From: Rhodococcus pseudokoreensis
Lineage (GTDB): Bacteria; Actinomycetota; Actinomycetes; Mycobacteriales; Mycobacteriaceae
Assembly (NCBI RefSeq): GCF_017068395.1
Contig: NZ_CP070619.1
Location: forward strand, 3,224,001 to 3,288,000
Length of the DNA stretch: 64,000 bases
Direction: 5' to 3'
The notes beneath the pieces are model-generated. The model was not told where the DNA came from and did not search any database. It saw only the letters and a program-made list of their open reading frames with translations. The position numbers were made by a program, and so were the translations under genes. This document shows positions 7,941 through 17,294 of the stretch, one piece after another. Positions within the stretch are counted from its first letter, which is position 1; each line of letters opens with the position of its first letter.

Positions 7941-9098
7941 ATGTTCACCTTGACCGATGACGAGCGGGCGATCAGTGACACGGCCCGTGATTTCGCGGCC
8001 GAACATCTGGCGCCGCATGCTGTGGAGTGGGATCAGACCAAGCATTTCCCGGTGGATGTGCTGCGGAAGGCGGCCTCGCTGGGGATGGGCGGGATCTACA
8101 TCCGCGAGGATGTGGGCGGCTCCGAGCTGACCCGGGTGGATGCGGCCCGGATCTTCGAGCAGTTGGCGAAGGGCTGCCCGTCGATCGCCGCCTACATTTC
8201 CATCCACAACATGGTGACCTGGATGATCGACAAGTTCGGCACCGACGAGCAGCGGCACACCTGGGTGCCGGGTTTGTGTGCGATGGATCAGCTGGGCAGC
8301 TACTGCCTGACCGAACCCGGTGCCGGCTCGGATGCGGCGGCGTTGAGCACCAGGGCGGTCCGCGACGGCGACGACTACGTTTTGAACGGGGTCAAGCAGT
8401 TCATCTCCGGGGCCGGCACGTCGGAGGTGTATGTGGTGATGGCCCGCACCGGCGAGAGCGGGCCGCGCGGCATTTCGGCGTTCATCGTGCCGAAGGATTC
8501 GGCGGGGCTGTCGTTCGGGCCGAACGAGGTGAAGATGGGCTGGAATGCCCAGCCGACCCGGCAGGTGATCTTCGAGGACGTGCGGGTGCCGGCGGGCAAC
8601 CTCCTCGGTGCGGAGGGCGGCGGGTTCCGGATCGCGATGGCCGGCCTGAACGGGGGCCGGTTGAACATCGCCGCCTGCTCGGTCGGCGGCGCGCAGACCG
8701 CCCTGGACAAGGCCGTCGCGTATCTGGCGGACCGCAAGGCGTTCGGGTCCTCGTTGCTCGAGTCGCAGGCGTTGCAGTTCCAGCTCGCGGACATGCGCAC
8801 CGAACTCGAGGCCGCCCGCACCCTGCTGTGGCGGGCCGCGGCCGCGCTGGAGGAGGGCGCCCCGGACGTGGTGGAGTTGTGTGCGATGGCGAAGCGGTTC
8901 GCCACCGACACCGGGTTCGAGGTCGCGAACAAGGCGCTGCAGTTGCACGGCGGGTACGGCTATCTTGCCGAGTACGGGATCGAGAAGATCGTCCGCGACC
9001 TGCGGGTGCATCAGATCCTCGAGGGCAGCAACGAGATCATGCGGGTGGTCATCGCCCGCAGCATCGTGGCGGGACACGGGAAGCAGGGAGCGGCATGA
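7941..9098 (+). CDS. Acyl-CoA dehydrogenase, isobutyryl/short-branched-chain type
   Basis: A 385-residue FAD enzyme of the acyl-CoA dehydrogenase family that introduces the alpha-beta double bond. Signatures include [50 protein letters not shown] and, near the end, [20 protein letters not shown]. The likely catalytic base is Glu361 in [10 protein letters not shown], the position used by short- and branched-chain members. The start at ATG 7941 has GAAAGGG nine bases upstream. It overlaps the next gene by ATGA. With 3-hydroxyisobutyryl-CoA hydrolase, enoyl-CoA hydratase and mmsB nearby, isobutyryl-CoA (valine pathway) is the most likely substrate. Confidence 0.9.
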   Translation: MFTLTDDERAISDTARDFAAEHLAPHAVEWDQTKHFPVDVLRKAASLGMGGIYIREDVGGSELTRVDAARIFEQLAKGCPSIAAYISIHNMVTWMIDKFGTDEQRHTWVPGLCAMDQLGSYCLTEPGAGSDAAALSTRAVRDGDDYVLNGVKQFISGAGTSEVYVVMARTGESGPRGISAFIVPKDSAGLSFGPNEVKMGWNAQPTRQVIFEDVRVPAGNLLGAEGGGFRIAMAGLNGGRLNIAACSVGGAQTALDKAVAYLADRKAFGSSLLESQALQFQLADMRTELEAARTLLWRAAAALEEGAPDVVELCAMAKRFATDTGFEVANKALQLHGGYGYLAEYGIEKIVRDLRVHQILEGSNEIMRVVIARSIVAGHGKQGAA

Positions 9099-10174
9099 CA
9101 GACGCGGCAACAGCAGAGCCGGAAGTTCTGATCGGCAAGCACGGTGGTGTGGGCCGGATCGTGCTGAACCGGCCGAAGGCGATCAACGCCCTCAACCACA
9201 CCATGGTGGCGCGGATCGCCCCGGCGCTGGCGGAGTGGGCCGGGGACGACGAGGTGCGGGCGGTGCTGATCACCGGCGCCGGGGAACGCGGCCTGTGCGC
9301 CGGCGGGGACATCGTCTCGATCTACCACGACGCCAAGGAAGGGGGTACCGGGTCGCGGGAGTTCTGGCGCGACGAGTACCTCCTCAACGCCGCGATCGCG
9401 AACTACCCGAAGCCGTATGTGGCGATCATGGACGGCATCGTGATGGGCGGCGGGGTCGGGGTGTCGGCACACGGCAGTGTGCGGGTCGTGACCGAGCGGT
9501 CGATGATCGGGATGCCCGAGACCGGGATCGGGTTCGTCCCCGACGTCGGCGGCACCTACCTGCTGGCCCGTACCCCGGGGGAGCTGGGCACCCACATCGC
9601 GCTCACCACGGCACGGCTCAGTGCGGGGGATGCGATCGCGTGCGGGTTCGCCGACCACTACATCCCCTCCGGGAAAATCGACGCGTTCGTCGAGGCCCTG
9701 GCGACTTCGTCGGTGGAGGAGGCGTTGGCCGCGTGCACCGAACCGGCCCCCGAATCGGACCTGCTGGCGCAGCAGGACTGGATCGACGCCGCGTACTCCG
9801 CGGACAGCGTCGCCGAGATCGTGGCCCGGCTGCAGGCCAGCGGGGTGCCGGAAGCGGCGAAGGCGGCCGAGCAGGTGCTGGCGAAGTCACCGACCGCGTG
9901 CGCGGTCACGTTGGCGTCGCTGCGCCGGGCCCGGGTCGCGGGCAGCCTCGAGGAGGTCCTGAACGAGGAGTTCCGGGTGTCCGTCGCCTGTTTGGGTTCG
10001 GCCGATCTGGTCGAGGGGATCCGGGCGCAGGTCGTCGACAAGGACCGCAACCCGCACTGGTCACCCGCGACGATCGACGAGGTGACCGACGCCACCGTCG
10101 CCACGTTCTTCGCACCCCTCGGCGACCTCGAACTCGGCCTCACGGCCCCTACGACAACCGGAGATCAGCAGTGA
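9095..10174 (+). CDS. 3-hydroxyisobutyryl-CoA hydrolase (enoyl-CoA hydratase family)
   Basis: A 359-residue crotonase-fold protein, longer than ordinary hydratases and of the length usual for 3-hydroxyisobutyryl-CoA hydrolase. It has [34 protein letters not shown] and [19 protein letters not shown]. Glu142 and Asp150 occupy the positions of the catalytic pair of human HIBCH. The ATG overlaps the TGA of the acyl-CoA dehydrogenase, and its own TGA overlaps the GTG of the next gene, so the three are translationally coupled. In valine breakdown it frees 3-hydroxyisobutyrate, which MmsB (2.1 kb) then oxidises. An enoyl-CoA hydratase role is a weaker alternative because of the length and motifs. 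Confidence 0.87.
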   Translation: MTDAATAEPEVLIGKHGGVGRIVLNRPKAINALNHTMVARIAPALAEWAGDDEVRAVLITGAGERGLCAGGDIVSIYHDAKEGGTGSREFWRDEYLLNAAIANYPKPYVAIMDGIVMGGGVGVSAHGSVRVVTERSMIGMPETGIGFVPDVGGTYLLARTPGELGTHIALTTARLSAGDAIACGFADHYIPSGKIDAFVEALATSSVEEALAACTEPAPESDLLAQQDWIDAAYSADSVAEIVARLQASGVPEAAKAAEQVLAKSPTACAVTLASLRRARVAGSLEEVLNEEFRVSVACLGSADLVEGIRAQVVDKDRNPHWSPATIDEVTDATVATFFAPLGDLELGLTAPTTTGDQQ

Positions 10175-10947
10175 CCGACTACGACACCATCCTCCTCGAC
10201 CGCAAGGGCCGGGTCGGGATCATCACCCTCAACCGCCCGAAAGCGCTGAACGCGTTGAACTCCCAACTGCTGCGCGAACTCGTCACGGCAGTCGAGGAAC
10301 TCGACAGCGACAGCGACATCGGCGCGATCCTCGTCACCGGGTCGGACCGGGCGTTCGCCGCCGGCGCCGACATCAAGGAGATGCAGACCAAGTCGTACAT
10401 GGACGTGTACCTCGACGACTTCTTCTCCATCGGCGACCGCATCGCCGCCGCCCGTAAACCCATCGTTGCCGCGGTCGCGGGATACGCCCTCGGCGGCGGG
10501 TGCGAACTGGCGATGATGTGCGACATCCTGCTCGCCGCCGACACCGCCAAGTTCGGTCAGCCCGAGATCAAACTCGGCGTCATTCCCGGAATCGGTGGCT
10601 CACAACGCCTCACGCGTGCCGTCGGCAAGGCCAAGGCGATGGAACTGTGTCTCACCGGCCGGAACATGGACGCCGAGGAGGCCGAACGCGCCGGACTCGT
10701 CGCCCGCATCGTCCCGGCCGCCGACCTGTTCGACGAGGCACTGCAGACGGCCACCACCGTCGCCGAGATGTCGCTGCCCGTCGCGATGATGGCGAAGGAA
10801 GCAGTCAACCGGTCCTTCGAGACCACCCTCAGCGAGGGAATTCGCTTCGAACGACGCGTATTCCACTCGACCTTCGCCACCGAGGACCAGAAGGAAGGCA
10901 TGGCCGCATTCGTCGAAAAGCGGTCGCCGGAGTTCACCCACCGGTAG
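10171..10947 (+). CDS. Enoyl-CoA hydratase
   Basis: A 258-residue crotonase-family hydratase that adds water to the double bond made by the acyl-CoA dehydrogenase. It carries the CoA-binding and oxyanion segments [11 protein letters not shown] and [15 protein letters not shown], with the catalytic glutamates at 112 (GGGCELAM) and 132 ([13 protein letters not shown]). The GTG start overlaps the preceding TGA as GTGA. It closes the operon and is followed by a strong hairpin. In the valine pathway it would hydrate methacrylyl-CoA to 3-hydroxyisobutyryl-CoA, the substrate of the preceding hydrolase. Confidence 0.92.
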   Translation: MTDYDTILLDRKGRVGIITLNRPKALNALNSQLLRELVTAVEELDSDSDIGAILVTGSDRAFAAGADIKEMQTKSYMDVYLDDFFSIGDRIAAARKPIVAAVAGYALGGGCELAMMCDILLAADTAKFGQPEIKLGVIPGIGGSQRLTRAVGKAKAMELCLTGRNMDAEEAERAGLVARIVPAADLFDEALQTATTVAEMSLPVAMMAKEAVNRSFETTLSEGIRFERRVFHSTFATEDQKEGMAAFVEKRSPEFTHR

Positions 10948-10962
10948 CCCCCCGCCCTGACC

Positions 10963-11000
10963 CGAACACCCCGCACCGAACATCCGGTGCGGGGTGTTCG
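10963..11000. terminator. Bidirectional hairpin between convergent genes
   Basis: GAACACCCCGCACCG (10964-10978) pairs perfectly with 10985-10999 around a six-base loop, and the flanking C-G pair and GACCC/GGGTC extend the stem. It lies between the end of the enoyl-CoA hydratase and the end of the IclR gene. There is no clear U-tract. Confidence 0.75.
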
Positions 11001-11005
11001 TGGGT

Positions 11006-11836
11006 CTAGTCGGCGGCGTCTCGCCAGAAGACGTCGATGAGGCGGTCGACGATCTGCTGCATCTGCTGCAGAGCTTCGGGGATCCGGTCGCGGCCGAACC
11101 GGTACCGCGGACCGTTGAGGGTCAAGATCGCGACCAGGTTTCCGGCGGGGTCGCGAATCGGGCGCGAGAGGGACAGCAGTTCTTCTTCGAGCTCGTTGTC
11201 GATGACACCGAAACCTTGTTCACGGACCTGGTCGAGTTCCCTCAGCAGAACCTTCCGGTCGGTGATGGTGTGTTCGGTGAAGGCCTCGAGCTTCTCCGGC
11301 AGCAGTGCGACGAGCTTCTCCAGCGGCCACTCCGCGAGCAGAACCTTGCCGGTGGAGCTGGCGTGGAGCGGGTATTGGCGTCCGACCATGTCGTTCGCCA
11401 TCCGGGACATGATGCCGACGACGTGCGATCCGGAGGCCTCGGCGATCAGATCGAGACCGTCGTTGGAATTGGGCACCGACATGGTCACCGATTCGTTGAC
11501 CTTGTCGGCCAGCTCCTGCAGCAGCGGCTGCGCGCGGGCAGCCAGACCCGCGTACGGGTCGGCGTGCCGGCCGAGCCGGGCCATCTCCCATCCGAGGATG
11601 TAGTTGTTGTCGACCCGGTCCACGAGGCCGGTGCGCTCGAGGCTGTAGAGCAGACGGAACGCGGTGGGCCTGGAGATCTTGACCGCTTTCGCCAAAGTCG
11701 TCACCGTCGCACCGGTTTTCGGCTGGGCCGCGATTTCGCGGAGCAGCCGGACGGCTTTCGTCACCGACTTGTTGGCGATCTCCGCGGGCTCGGCGGCTTC
11801 TCCGTCGCCGTACTCGGTAGCCTCGGGCTCGGTCAT
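11006..11836 (-). CDS. IclR-family transcriptional regulator of the flavin-enzyme regulon
   Basis: A 276-residue regulator. The winged helix-turn-helix is at about residues 24-85 (SVTKAVRLLREIA, TTLAKAVKISRPTAFRLLYSLERTGLV), followed by an IclR effector domain (GSHVVGIMSRM, HASSTGKVLLAEW, FGVIDNELEEELLSLSRPIRD). The start at ATG 11836 has AAGGGGG upstream; the frame back to 11950 would run through an inverted repeat that looks like its operator. It lies downstream of, and in the same direction as, the amine oxidase/flavin reductase/aldehyde dehydrogenase operon. Matching inverted repeats (GTTCA-N5-TGAAC) precede four transcription units in this window, so I infer it is their common regulator. 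Effector unknown. Confidence 0.88.
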   Translation of the reverse strand: MTEPEATEYGDGEAAEPAEIANKSVTKAVRLLREIAAQPKTGATVTTLAKAVKISRPTAFRLLYSLERTGLVDRVDNNYILGWEMARLGRHADPYAGLAARAQPLLQELADKVNESVTMSVPNSNDGLDLIAEASGSHVVGIMSRMANDMVGRQYPLHASSTGKVLLAEWPLEKLVALLPEKLEAFTEHTITDRKVLLRELDQVREQGFGVIDNELEEELLSLSRPIRDPAGNLVAILTLNGPRYRFGRDRIPEALQQMQQIVDRLIDVFWRDAAD

Positions 11837-11907
11837 GGCACCCCCTTGCTCTCCGGTGCGCCCCGACTCGACGTGACGCGTTCTCACGTCCACCATACAT
11901 GCTAAGT

Positions 11908-11922
11908 GTTCAGTAAGTGAAC
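11908..11922. promoter_or_regulatory. GTTCA-N5-TGAAC operator in front of the IclR gene
   Basis: GTTCA (11908-11912), five bases GTAAG, TGAAC (11918-11922). It is about 70 bp upstream of the chosen iclR start. The same element recurs at 15417, 15714, 37003 and 37023, which suggests autoregulation by the IclR protein. Confidence 0.6.
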
Positions 11923-11970
11923 GCTCATGGTGTGCGGTGGACCCGATCACGTCGAGGCGGAGGCGGGAGA

Positions 11971-13494
11971 TCAGGAGTGCGAGCGCCCCCAGCCGACCGA
12001 TTCGCCGGCGGCGTTGACCGCCTGCGGAACCTGGAGGGGATTCCGGTCCTGGACGGGTGCCGGAAGCAGGCTTTCGGGGGCGTCCTGATACGTGACCGGA
12101 CGGAGGAAGCGTCGAATAGCGGTGGTGCCCACCGAGGTATGCGCGACCGCGGTGGTCGCGGGGTACGGGCCACCGTGATGTTGGGCGGGGGTGACCGCGA
12201 CGCCGGTGGGCCAGCCGTTGAAGACGAGTCGGCCGGCGCGGGTCGCGGCGATCCGGGTGAGCCTGCGGAGTTCGTCCTGCTCCTCGGGTGTCGGCTCGGT
12301 TCGGGTGTGGACGGTCACGGTGAGGGTGCCGTCGACGCTGCCGAGGACGCGGTGGACTTCGTCCTCGCTGCCGTATTCGGCGATGATCGCGGCGGGTCCG
12401 AAGCTCTCTTCGAGAAGGGTGTCCGCGTGGGCTCCCAGGTGTTCGGCGGTGGTGCGCAGCAGAGTGGGGCTGACCGCGGGGACGCCGCTCTCGCCGGTCG
12501 ACGCGGTGCCCTTCACCAGGACCTCGACACCGGGGACGGCAGCGGTTTCCTCGATCCGGTGGTGGTAGCCCTCGGCGATCTTGGCGGTGAGCATCCGGGC
12601 CGCGGGAACCTGCTGGGTGAGGGCGGTGATGCGGTCGGTGATCGGCGAGCCGGCGGGGACCAGCAGGATGCCGGGCTTGGTGCAGAACTGTCCCGCACCG
12701 AGGGTGAACGAACCGACGAAGCCGGTGGCGATGTCTTCGGCTCGCTCGTCGAGGGCGCCGGCGGTGACGACGGCCGGGTTCACGCTGCCGAGCTCACCGA
12801 AGAAGGGGATCGGGATGGGGCGTGCGGCGGCGATGTCGAACAGGGCCCGGCCGCCGGCGACGGATCCAGTGAACCCTGCCGCGGTGATCCGCGGGTCCTT
12901 CAGTGCGCGGACTCCGGCGTCGAATCCACTGATCAGCGCGAAGACACCCTCAGGGGCACCGGCGGTGGCCAGGGCGTCGCGGACGATCGCGGCGGTGGCG
13001 GCGGAGGTGCGGGGGTGACCGGGGTGTGCCTTCAGGACTACCGGGCAGCCGGCGGCCAGTGCCGAGGCGGTGTCGGTGCCCGCGACGGAGAACGCGAACG
13101 GGAAGTTGCTGGCGGAAAAGACCAGAACCGGACCCACGGGGATCTGGTACCGGCGCAGATCCGGGCGGGGGCCGAGGACGAAGTCCGGGTCGGCGCGGTC
13201 GATGATCACGTCCAGGAAGGTGCCGTCGATCAGTTCCTCGGCGAACATGCGCAGTTGGACGCAGGTGCGGTTCACTTCGCCGGTCAGCCGGCCCTCGGGC
13301 AGTCCGGTCTCCTCCATTGCCACGCCGACCAGTGCCGAGGCCTGCCCTTCGAGGGCGTCGGCGACGGCGGTGAGGACGGTGGCCCGCTCGTGCGGTGCGC
13401 GGTCCGCCCAGTACGTGGCCGCGCTCGTGGCGGCGGCGAGGACGGTTTCGAGTTGTTCGTCGGTGGTGTCGGCAAGGTGCGTGGTGTCGGTCAT
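11971..13494 (-). CDS. Aldehyde dehydrogenase, 2-oxoglutarate-semialdehyde-dehydrogenase-like
   Basis: A 507-residue ALDH. The SASNFPFAFSVAGTDTASALAAGCPVVLKAHPGHPRTS segment (127-164) marks the KGSADH/NADP-aldehyde dehydrogenase subfamily. The base is Glu234 in FFGELGSVNP and the nucleophile Cys271 in GAGQFCTKPG. Members oxidise semialdehydes such as 2-oxoglutarate semialdehyde in hydroxyproline and sugar-acid pathways. ATG 13494 begins 42 bases after the flavin reductase stop, so it is the third gene of an operon behind amine oxidase and flavin reductase. An amino-aldehyde or semialdehyde made by the amine oxidase is a plausible substrate; the exact one is not determined. Confidence 0.88.
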   Translation of the reverse strand: MTDTTHLADTTDEQLETVLAAATSAATYWADRAPHERATVLTAVADALEGQASALVGVAMEETGLPEGRLTGEVNRTCVQLRMFAEELIDGTFLDVIIDRADPDFVLGPRPDLRRYQIPVGPVLVFSASNFPFAFSVAGTDTASALAAGCPVVLKAHPGHPRTSAATAAIVRDALATAGAPEGVFALISGFDAGVRALKDPRITAAGFTGSVAGGRALFDIAAARPIPIPFFGELGSVNPAVVTAGALDERAEDIATGFVGSFTLGAGQFCTKPGILLVPAGSPITDRITALTQQVPAARMLTAKIAEGYHHRIEETAAVPGVEVLVKGTASTGESGVPAVSPTLLRTTAEHLGAHADTLLEESFGPAAIIAEYGSEDEVHRVLGSVDGTLTVTVHTRTEPTPEEQDELRRLTRIAATRAGRLVFNGWPTGVAVTPAQHHGGPYPATTAVAHTSVGTTAIRRFLRPVTYQDAPESLLPAPVQDRNPLQVPQAVNAAGESVGWGRSHS

Positions 13495-13536
13495 GACGTC
13501 CTTCTGTCGGAGATCGCGGAGGTGGTGGGCGTGCGG

Positions 13537-14037
13537 TCAGGCGACGGCGGGTTCGCGGTATCCGCCGAGGCGGCCCTTGTGGAAGACCAGCGGTTCGCTG
13601 TCGCCCGCGGCGTCCATCTGCAGGACCCTGGCGATCACGATGACGTGGTCGCCGCCGTCGAGTTCGTGAGTGACCTCGCAGTCGATCCAGGCGTGCGCTC
13701 CGGCGATCCGGGGTGATCCGGCCTCGGACAGCGACCAGTCGATGTCGGCGAACTTGTTGGGCTGTTTGCCCGAGAGGGCGCGGCAGACCGACTCCTGTCC
13801 GTCGGCGAGGACGCTCGCACACAGTCGGCCGGCGGCGCGGACCTTCGGCCAGCTGGTGGAGGTGTGGGCCACGCTGAAGCTGACGAGCGGCGGCTCGAGT
13901 GACAGGGACTGGAAGGTGCCGACCACCAGGCCGCAGGGGTATTCGGCGGTGGGGGTGATCCCAGACAGGGCCACTACTCCGGTCGGGAGGTGTCCCATCA
14001 CGCTGCGGTAGTGCGTCTGGTCGATGGTGCTGAGCAT
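13537..14037 (-). CDS. NAD(P)H:flavin oxidoreductase (HpaC/RutF-type flavin reductase)
   Basis: A 166-residue protein of the flavin-reductase-like FMN-binding split-barrel family. It has the N-terminal FRSVMGHLPTGV-like segment (YRSVMGHLPTGVVALSG), VGTFQSLSLEPPLVSFSV, the CASVLADGQESVCRALSG segment, and the HAWIDCEVTHELDGGDHVIVIARVL strand pair. Such proteins supply reduced FMN or FAD to a separate monooxygenase. ATG 14037 is preceded by AAGGAG. An in-frame ATG at 14058 overlaps the amine oxidase stop but lacks a ribosome site. No two-component monooxygenase lies in the same operon. The nearest candidate partner is the LLM monooxygenase at 35.6-37.0 kb, which shares the upstream operator motif. 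Confidence 0.9.
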   Translation of the reverse strand: MLSTIDQTHYRSVMGHLPTGVVALSGITPTAEYPCGLVVGTFQSLSLEPPLVSFSVAHTSTSWPKVRAAGRLCASVLADGQESVCRALSGKQPNKFADIDWSLSEAGSPRIAGAHAWIDCEVTHELDGGDHVIVIARVLQMDAAGDSEPLVFHKGRLGGYREPAVA

Positions 14038-14054
14038 GGTGGCTCCTTGTCGGG

Positions 14055-15392
14055 TCATGCGCCGGCTGGGCTGCCGGTGAGATGGGGGGTCAGGGTGTCG
14101 GTGATGTCACGGGAGGTGTGCAGGGCGCGTTCGATGGCTCCGTCGATGAAACCGGGCCACAGGTTGGCGGTGTCGCTGCCGGCGAAGTGCAGTACACCCT
14201 CGGTGCGCTGCTGTCCGTCCAGGTAGCGAGTGAGCTGGTTCGGGCGGTGCATGAGCCAGGTTTCCCGAGAGTGGGGATCGGCCATCCAGTCGTGTCCGGT
14301 GACCTCCAGTACCTCGAGGTCGTCGCGCCAGACGGTGAGTGCCCGGGTGACCGCGTCGATGTCTTCGGGGTGGAGGCGGGTGGCGTCCGCGCCGAAGCCC
14401 ACCAGCACGGCGTCGCTGTCACCGACGTACTCGGTGCGCACCACCGCGAGCGGATGGTCGGCCGACGAATACGCGGCGAACGGGGCGATCGGCCCGCGCA
14501 CCCGGATCCAGACCTTCACACCGCGCGACGCGACCTTCTCGCGGGCTGCGGCGCGTTTGTCCTCGTTCAGCGGTGGTTGCACGTCGAGGTCGCCGAGGAG
14601 GTTCTGCGGCAGCGTCAGCACGACACGTCGCGCCGAGATCCGGCGCCCGTCGCTGGTCTGCACGTCGGCGCCCTCGGGATGGTGGTCGATGCGGCAGACC
14701 TCGGCCTGGGTTCGGATCTCGGCGCGGCTGTCCGCGGCGAGCGCCGCGACCAGTGCCTCCGTTCCCCCGCTGAGCCGGAACACCGCCGAGGCCTCGTGCA
14801 TCAACTGCCACGATCCGGCCGTGGCCGCGGTCCATCGCAGGGCGCTGGTGAAGGCACCGTCGGCGAGCGGTCCGTTGAAATGGCCGATCCAGGCGGCCTC
14901 GTTGGCGTGGTACTCGTCGTCACCGAGGCGGAGTTCGTCGAGCTTGTCCTGAATGCTGAAGCCGTCGATCTCCGAAAGATCTGTCCGGTCGTTCGGATTT
15001 TCGGCGGGCCGGGGAAGCCAGGTCATCGTCGCGGCGGTCAGCCGGCGCATTCCCGGTTCGATCAGCTGGAGATAGTCGTCGATGCTGCCGGTGCGGACCC
15101 GGTCGCCGGCAAGCCAGTAGACCTGCTCGGGGCGGGGACCGCGGGTGATGGGCAGTCCGTATCGGGTGATCTCGGCCCACACGTGCGGCTGCAGCCAGTG
15201 CACCCAGGTCCCGCCGATCTCCAGGTCGCGGCCGAGCCGACGGTCCGTCCATACTCGGCCGCCGAGTCGGGGACGTGCCTCCAGCACGATCACCCGCAGA
15301 CCTGCCCGGGAGAGTTCCCGGGCGGCGACGAGCCCGGAGATACCGGCACCGACGACCACGACGTCGGCGGTCTCGCTGACTTCGGACCCCAT
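14055..15392 (-). CDS. FAD-dependent amine oxidase (monoamine oxidase family)
   Basis: A 445-residue flavoprotein with the dinucleotide site VVVVGAGISGLVAARELSRAG (11-31) and LEARPRLGGRVWTD. IGGTWVHWLQPHVW follows, and the C-terminal flavin segment is HFAGSDTANLWPGFIDGAIERAL. The family oxidises primary or secondary amines to imines, and thence aldehydes, with O2. GGAGGGG precedes ATG 15392; an in-frame ATG at 15422 would sit inside the operator. It is the first gene of the operon with flavin reductase and aldehyde dehydrogenase and is divergent from the transporter/ribBA/ridA/OYE operon. Substrate unknown; the neighbours point to an amine or saturated N-heterocycle. Confidence 0.9.
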   Translation of the reverse strand: MGSEVSETADVVVVGAGISGLVAARELSRAGLRVIVLEARPRLGGRVWTDRRLGRDLEIGGTWVHWLQPHVWAEITRYGLPITRGPRPEQVYWLAGDRVRTGSIDDYLQLIEPGMRRLTAATMTWLPRPAENPNDRTDLSEIDGFSIQDKLDELRLGDDEYHANEAAWIGHFNGPLADGAFTSALRWTAATAGSWQLMHEASAVFRLSGGTEALVAALAADSRAEIRTQAEVCRIDHHPEGADVQTSDGRRISARRVVLTLPQNLLGDLDVQPPLNEDKRAAAREKVASRGVKVWIRVRGPIAPFAAYSSADHPLAVVRTEYVGDSDAVLVGFGADATRLHPEDIDAVTRALTVWRDDLEVLEVTGHDWMADPHSRETWLMHRPNQLTRYLDGQQRTEGVLHFAGSDTANLWPGFIDGAIERALHTSRDITDTLTPHLTGSPAGA

Positions 15393-15416
15393 GGCCCCTC
15401 CGTTCGATAGGTTGAC

Positions 15417-15442
15417 GTTCATTATGTGAACGTCTCGTTCAC
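15417..15442. promoter_or_regulatory. Triple half-site operator in front of the amine oxidase operon
   Basis: Three half-sites alternate at exact 10-bp steps: GTTCA at 15417, TGAAC at 15427, GTTCA at 15437. The first two give GTTCA-TTATG-TGAAC; the last two give GTGAACGTCTCGTTCAC. It is 25-50 bp upstream of the amine oxidase start. The same motif occurs in front of the IclR gene and the divergent operon. Confidence 0.62.
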
Positions 15443-15947
15443 TTTTGGTGACACCGATCATGCGTTCCACGTCACAATCTGTCAAGACGCGAGGCGGGTC
15501 ACCGGGGCGTCAGGACGCGATTTCACCCGCACGACCAATGCAGGAGAGGCGACGATTCAATCCCTCGCACACCACATGCTTCGAGGTCGCATGGGCGGCA
15601 GGGCTTCCCGATCTCCACGCTCCGCCCATGCCTACCGTCACCGGCGTCCACACCCCGAGTTCGAATCCAGCCTTGACGCACGCTGAGGTCCATGTCACAC
15701 TTTTGATCGCAGCGTTCAGTTTATGAACACATCACGGACTGTTCGCGTATCCCGTAAACGCCCATCCTCCGGTTTGCCAAGCTGCCGGCGAGTAGTGAAC
15801 TCGTCACTACGCAGCTCCCACGAAGGTCGTGACATCTGTGCGAACATCCCCCTCTCGCTCATTCGCCCACCCGACCGACTACTGCCATCCCGCGTCCGCC
15901 GACCGTGCCGTCCGGTACCTCGGCGCCCGCCAGCAAGGAGTGACCTG
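15443..15947. other. Divergent intergenic region without a convincing gene
   Basis: About 500 bases separate the two operons. Apart from the operator at 15714-15728 I see no gene. A GTG-initiated 86-codon frame (15426-15686) begins inside the operator, has no ribosome site and gives an arginine/serine-rich product. The rightward transcript would have a leader of roughly 200 bases before the MFS gene at 15948, long enough for post-transcriptional control. No known riboswitch fold was recognised. Confidence 0.5.
15714..15728. promoter_or_regulatory. GTTCA-N5-TGAAC operator upstream of the transporter/ribBA operon
   Basis: GTTCA (15714-15718), GTTTA, TGAAC (15724-15728). A near-match half-site TGATC lies 10 bp upstream at 15704. 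It is 220 bp before the MFS start and so is probably close to the transcription start of that operon. Confidence 0.58.
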
Positions 15948-17285
15948 GTGACGACAACCAATCAGGAATCCGTCAGTCGGAACAAACAGGGTTCGATCGA
16001 CAAGCAGCGATTCACCACCAAACTGACCGGCGTGATCGCCGGCGGCATGTTCATCGACGGCTACATCCTCGGCGTCGTCGGCACCGTCATCGCAGCGATC
16101 ACCGTCGATCTCGACATGTCGTTGTTCTGGGAAGGGCTGATCGGAGCATCCGCGCTCGTCGGCATCTTCATCGGCGGCCCCCTCGGCGGCTGGCTCGCCG
16201 ACAGACTCGGTCGCAAGCCGCTCTTCGCGATCGACCTGGCGATCTTCATCTTCGGTTCGGTACTGCAGTTCTTCGTCGACTCGGCGTGGCAACTGTTCAT
16301 CGTCCGCCTGCTGATGGGCATCGCGATCGGCGCCGACTACTCCGTCGGCTGGCCGCTGCTCTCCGAGTTCTCCCCTCGGCGGCTGCGCGGCAAGTTGCTG
16401 GCCTTCTGCGAGGTCGCCTGGTATGTCGGCTTCATGTTCGCCTTCGTGGTCGGTTACGTCATGACCACCGCCCTCTCCGTGGATTGGCGAATCATCCTCG
16501 GCACCAGCACTATCCCTGCGGTTATCTTGTTCCTCGCACGACTCGGGATGCCGGAGTCGCCGCGCTGGTTGATGAACAAGGGACGTACCGAGGAGGCGAC
16601 CGAGATCGCCCACGCCTATCTCGAGGACCCGACCGACGTCCTCGACATCACGAACGAGGAGACCCGCAAGGGCACGTTCGCGATGTTGTTCTCCCCCGCC
16701 TACCGGCGCGCCACCATCTTCGTCTCCGTCTTCTGGTTCTGCTGCGTGGCACCGTACTTCGCAATCGCCACGTTTGCCGCGAGCGTTCTGTCCGACTATG
16801 GTCTCGGTGACGGGCTCATCGGCGCCATCGGCGTCAACGGACTCGCCCTGGTCGGAGTCGTGGTGTCGGTTCTGCTGATCGAACGCATCGGCCGCCGCAA
16901 GCTGACCATCCCACAGCAGTGGGTGTGTGCGGTGGTCCTGCTCATCATCGGCTTGTGGACCTCGGCGCCACCGGCGTTGGTACTGATCTGTTTCCTGGTC
17001 TTCGCGTTCGCCAACGCCATGTGCACCGCCCTGACCGGCGTCTACCCCGGCGAGATCTTCCCCACCGAGATCCGCGGTCTCGGAACCGGATTCGCCACCG
17101 CGTTCAGCCGGATCGGGGCCGGCCTGGGCACCTTCCTGCTGCCCTGGTCGATGCACAACCTCGGCGCCGGTGTCACCATGCTGATCGCCGCAGGAATCTG
17201 CGTCGTCGGCGCGGCGGTCTCCCAGGTCCTCGCGCCGGAGACCATGGGCCGCAACCTCAGCGAAACCTCAGCTCCCCGTTCGTAA
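15948..17285 (+). CDS. MFS transporter (metabolite:H+ symporter type)
   Basis: A 445-residue, 12-helix major facilitator permease. Visible features are FIDGYILGVVGTVI in helix 1, GWLADRLGRKPLF after helix 2, MGIAIGADYSVGWPLLSEFSP, MPESPRWLMNKG before the central loop, IERIGRRKL, and GVYPGEIFPTEIRGLGTGFATAFSRIGA. The GTG start at 15948 has AAGGAG eight bases upstream; the longer frame to 15723 begins in the operator. It is the first gene of the rightward operon with ribBA, ridA and the OYE-type enzyme and most likely imports the pathway substrate. Which compound it carries cannot be read from the sequence. Confidence 0.88.
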   Translation: MTTTNQESVSRNKQGSIDKQRFTTKLTGVIAGGMFIDGYILGVVGTVIAAITVDLDMSLFWEGLIGASALVGIFIGGPLGGWLADRLGRKPLFAIDLAIFIFGSVLQFFVDSAWQLFIVRLLMGIAIGADYSVGWPLLSEFSPRRLRGKLLAFCEVAWYVGFMFAFVVGYVMTTALSVDWRIILGTSTIPAVILFLARLGMPESPRWLMNKGRTEEATEIAHAYLEDPTDVLDITNEETRKGTFAMLFSPAYRRATIFVSVFWFCCVAPYFAIATFAASVLSDYGLGDGLIGAIGVNGLALVGVVVSVLLIERIGRRKLTIPQQWVCAVVLLIIGLWTSAPPALVLICFLVFAFANAMCTALTGVYPGEIFPTEIRGLGTGFATAFSRIGAGLGTFLLPWSMHNLGAGVTMLIAAGICVVGAAVSQVLAPETMGRNLSETSAPRS

Positions 17286-17294
17286 CCCCCAGCA

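Noticed and set aside
14082..15410. A 442-codon plus-strand frame opposite the amine oxidase.
   Set aside because: It is a shadow of the amine oxidase, which has full flavoprotein motifs; the shadow has none.
15655..15672. GAGTTCGAATCCAGC resembles a tRNA T-arm.
   Set aside because: The bases flanking the TTCGAATC loop do not pair, and no anticodon or D arm or acceptor stem can be built around it.
15426..15686. An 86-codon frame between the divergent operons.
   Set aside because: It starts inside the operator, has no ribosome site and gives a low-complexity Arg/Ser/His-rich product.
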